Shown: in pieces, positions 6,332 to 6,912 of the stretch
Position numbering within the stretch: position 1 is the first letter of the stretch
Layout: every line of letters starts with the position of its first letter
Assembly: GCA_024277285.1 (NCBI GenBank)
Contig: JAJRVM010000380.1
Location: 1-6,912, forward strand
DNA from: Planctomycetota bacterium
Lineage (GTDB): Bacteria > Planctomycetota > Planctomycetia > Pirellulales > Pirellulaceae
Length of the DNA: 6,912 nucleotides
Reading direction: 5' to 3'
The notes under the pieces: generated by a model
What the model was told of the DNA's origin: nothing
The model's input: the letters and a program-made list of their open reading frames with translations, nothing else
Databases searched by the model: none
Made by a program: the position numbers and the translations under genes

Positions 6332-6912
6332 GTTGCAAGATGATTGATTGGTCGATACTTCCAGCCTGAATACTTTCACGCGTCAAGCGGGAAGTGTGAT
6401 CGGTTCGTAGAGCGGGTCACGAGAGGGCCGGCGCGTCGCAGCCACATCGCGTGTTCGCGCGTGAAATACACGCCGCACCGCACGCACGTCTACTCCGAAC
6501 AAGACGATTCAACAAGCACAGCCTCTTGGGTCTTGGAAATTCCGTTAGCGGGCGCAACTCGCACCCGGGTTTCGACGCGAAAAGATGAGAAAAGACATTC
6601 CCTTCATCGTACCTCTGTTGAGCCACGTTTGCAATTCATCCTGAAGCGAGCGGAGGTGGTTGCGCTGTTCCGAAGTTATTTATCTCTTGCGTGTTAGGTG
6701 CACACGATTCCCACCGCGCGTCCGTGCCACTGCTCATTCCGTACGTTTTCCAGTATCATTCCACCCAACAAAGCGATAAACCGACGCGAACACGCAAACG
6801 CCAAGTTGAGCAGTCTGAAGCGTCAATCGAGCTGCCATTGGAAACCGGCAAGACGGTTCGCACTGCGTGCGGTGTGCGGCGGTGTGGCGGCAGAGCGGTT
6901 GGCAGTGCCAAA
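6332..6912. other. Gene-free upstream region of the sigma–kinase unit
   Basis: I find no protein, tRNA or rRNA that can be supported here. Open frames such as 6344-6697 (+) and 6417-6626 (-) have no family resemblance and biased, low-complexity arginine/serine-rich translations typical of chance frames in GC-rich DNA. The sigma gene's promoter should lie in the left part; a minus-strand TTGACG (6381-6386) is present but has no good -10 partner at normal spacing. A small stem, GCGTGT (6449-6454) with ACACGC (6468-6473), is present. Near the right edge GCGGTGTG occurs twice, 10 bp apart (6869-6876, 6879-6886). All three + frames are open from about 6771 to the window edge, so a gene or dispersed repeat extending outside cannot be excluded. 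Confidence 0.45.

Noticed and set aside
6320..6379. Longer sigma factor start (GTG at 6379)
   Set aside because: The additional 20 residues are not family-like and the ATG at 6319 has a well-placed AGGTG, whereas the GTG has none.
6344..6697. 117-codon open frame on the + strand upstream of the sigma gene
   Set aside because: No recognisable domain, no good ribosome binding site, overlaps the expected sigma promoter region and starts inside the sigma gene's longer 5' frame.
6763..6769. Integron attC-like core ACCCAAC (RYYYAAC)
   Set aside because: No matching GTTRRRY partner at suitable distance and no intervening imperfect stem within the window; a 7-nt degenerate match is weak.

Overview
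The window looks like chromosomal DNA from a planctomycete, probably of the Pirellulales type. This is inferred from gene content. There is a short DUF1559 protein with a type IV pilin-like N-terminus, a family massively expanded in planctomycetes. There is also a small sigma-70 factor followed by a giant Ser/Thr kinase that carries a STAND-type NTPase, a transmembrane helix, a HEAT-like segment and a C-terminal FGE-sulfatase (SUMF1-like) domain.

Layout. Positions 1-342 encode no convincing protein but are full of inverted repeats. Arms at 1-19 and 274-294 pair with one mismatch and a 2-nt bulge. They enclose several perfect or near-perfect hairpins (49-69, 109-153, and 207-227 inside an imperfect helix 173-187/248-265). 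A separate 8-bp hairpin (298-318) sits just before the ribosome binding site of the DUF1559 gene (343-1299, + strand). A gene-poor convergent spacer (1300-1613) contains a 105-bp element bounded by 16-bp inverted repeats (1486-1590) that resembles a MITE. On the minus strand, the kinase (1614-5549) lies 167 bp downstream of the sigma factor gene (5717-6319), which is the likely first gene of a two-gene unit. The last roughly 590 bp (6320-6912) hold the sigma factor's upstream region and no gene I can support.

How it fits together. The sigma factor and kinase form a plausible signalling pair: the kinase may sense something through its HEAT/FGE-like portion beyond the membrane, gate through the STAND NTPase, and alter transcription through the sigma factor. 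This link is inferred from adjacency. The DUF1559 gene points toward the kinase from the other side and need not be functionally related. The part of the window least explained by known families is the nested inverted-repeat element at 1-294, which could be a large structured RNA or a non-autonomous mobile element.
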